From NCBI RefSeq assembly GCF_014904735.1, contig NZ_JACZCR010000030.1:1-45095 (forward strand): 45,095 nucleotides of DNA, given 5' to 3'. The DNA comes from Microbulbifer hainanensis. Its GTDB lineage: Bacteria; Pseudomonadota; Gammaproteobacteria; Pseudomonadales; Cellvibrionaceae. The number at the start of each line of letters is the position of its first letter. The stretch's first letter is position 1. The position numbers and the translations under genes are program-made. Below the pieces are notes generated by a model. That model saw nothing but the letters and a program-made list of their open reading frames with translations, made no database searches and had not been told where the DNA came from. This document shows positions 44,794 to 45,095 of this stretch, piece by piece.

Positions 44794-45087
44794 TTACTGC
44801 CGTGGCTTTTTAAGGGCCTTTTCGCGCTTGTAGTATTCGATGTCCTTTTCTTCCCTGCTCATATGCGTCAGCCGCCATACGAGGATCCAGAGAAGTAGCA
44901 GGGGAAGTATAGCGATATAGATTTCGTATTCGAGTATTGGGCTATTGGCCGGGAGAAGCGCGGTGATTTTGCGTACCACCATCGCTTCAAATTGGTTCTG
45001 ATGCCCGGTAGCTCCCGCGATGATCAGTACATAAAGCGTGCTGATAAATACGGCGAATGAATGGATCAGCTTTCTATATTTCTTCAT
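44794..45087 (-). CDS. Small hypothetical membrane protein
   Basis: I do not recognise this 97-residue product. It has two helices (SFAVFISTLYVLIIAGA and YIAILPLLLLWILVWRL) and a basic, charged tail (SREEKDIEYYKREKALKKPRQ). The sequence here looks AT-rich. The start lies a few bases from the window edge, so its upstream region cannot be judged. Confidence 0.6.
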   Translation of the reverse strand: MKKYRKLIHSFAVFISTLYVLIIAGATGHQNQFEAMVVRKITALLPANSPILEYEIYIAILPLLLLWILVWRLTHMSREEKDIEYYKREKALKKPRQ

Positions 45088-45095
45088 GCAGGTTG

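Noticed and set aside
1..45095. tRNA or rRNA genes
   Set aside because: No tRNA-like T-arm and cloverleaf or conserved rRNA stretches were recognised on either strand by eye.

Overview
The window looks like chromosomal DNA of a GC-rich gammaproteobacterium, most likely a marine polysaccharide degrader of the Cellvibrionales (Microbulbifer-like). This placement is inferred from gene content: dbpA, rdgC, elaA, DUF1415 and DUF2058 genes of gammaproteobacterial type beside a GH97 glucosidase, a TonB-dependent receptor and an M13 peptidase. No rRNA, tRNA, insertion sequence, integrase or cas gene was found.

Layout. 0.2-2.6 kb: a tight operon of tsaB (t6A tRNA modification), uppP (undecaprenyl-PP recycling) and a 3-hydroxyisobutyrate-dehydrogenase-like enzyme. 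2.6-5.1 kb: a DUF3524 glycosyltransferase of the tRNA-queuosine mannosyltransferase type, bracketed by two hairpins that share a 10-mer, then trpS. 5.2-8.5 kb: an SMR transporter, a membrane protein, ElaA, an MscS channel and a secreted lipase-like hydrolase. 8.7-10.1 kb: a one-CXXCH cytochrome fused to a predicted outer-membrane barrel (Cyc2-like). 10.2-13.7 kb: a BLUF blue-light sensor, a TTC38-like TPR protein, a PliG-like exported protein and two membrane proteins. 13.8-22.6 kb: dbpA diverging from a patatin phospholipase, MAPEG, DUF1415/DUF2058, a double-hotdog thioesterase, and a three-gene HAD/alpha-beta-hydrolase run. 22.9-27.5 kb: gnd, a DUF4136 lipoprotein, a GNAT, rdgC and a HAD phosphatase.

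27.6-34.6 kb is a nutrient-acquisition block: a GH97 alpha-glucosidase convergent with a TonB receptor plus alkaline-phosphatase-superfamily pair, and a divergent Ycf48-like beta-propeller. 35.1-39.9 kb is a GldA / GldF-GldG fusion / DUF4340 ABC cassette. 40-45 kb looks more AT-rich and accessory: DUF805, YbaK, a YceK-like lipoprotein, an M13 metallopeptidase, a VOC protein and a small membrane protein.

The most unexpected non-coding signal is at about 40037-40058. It is a single sequence almost identical to the Cas12a (type V-A) CRISPR direct-repeat core, including the UCUAC/GUAGA stem, followed by two more small hairpins. It has no second repeat and no cas genes. Most other loci are ordinary housekeeping genes. 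Start sites were chosen by reading upstream for Shine-Dalgarno matches; functions rest on motif recognition by eye, without database searches.
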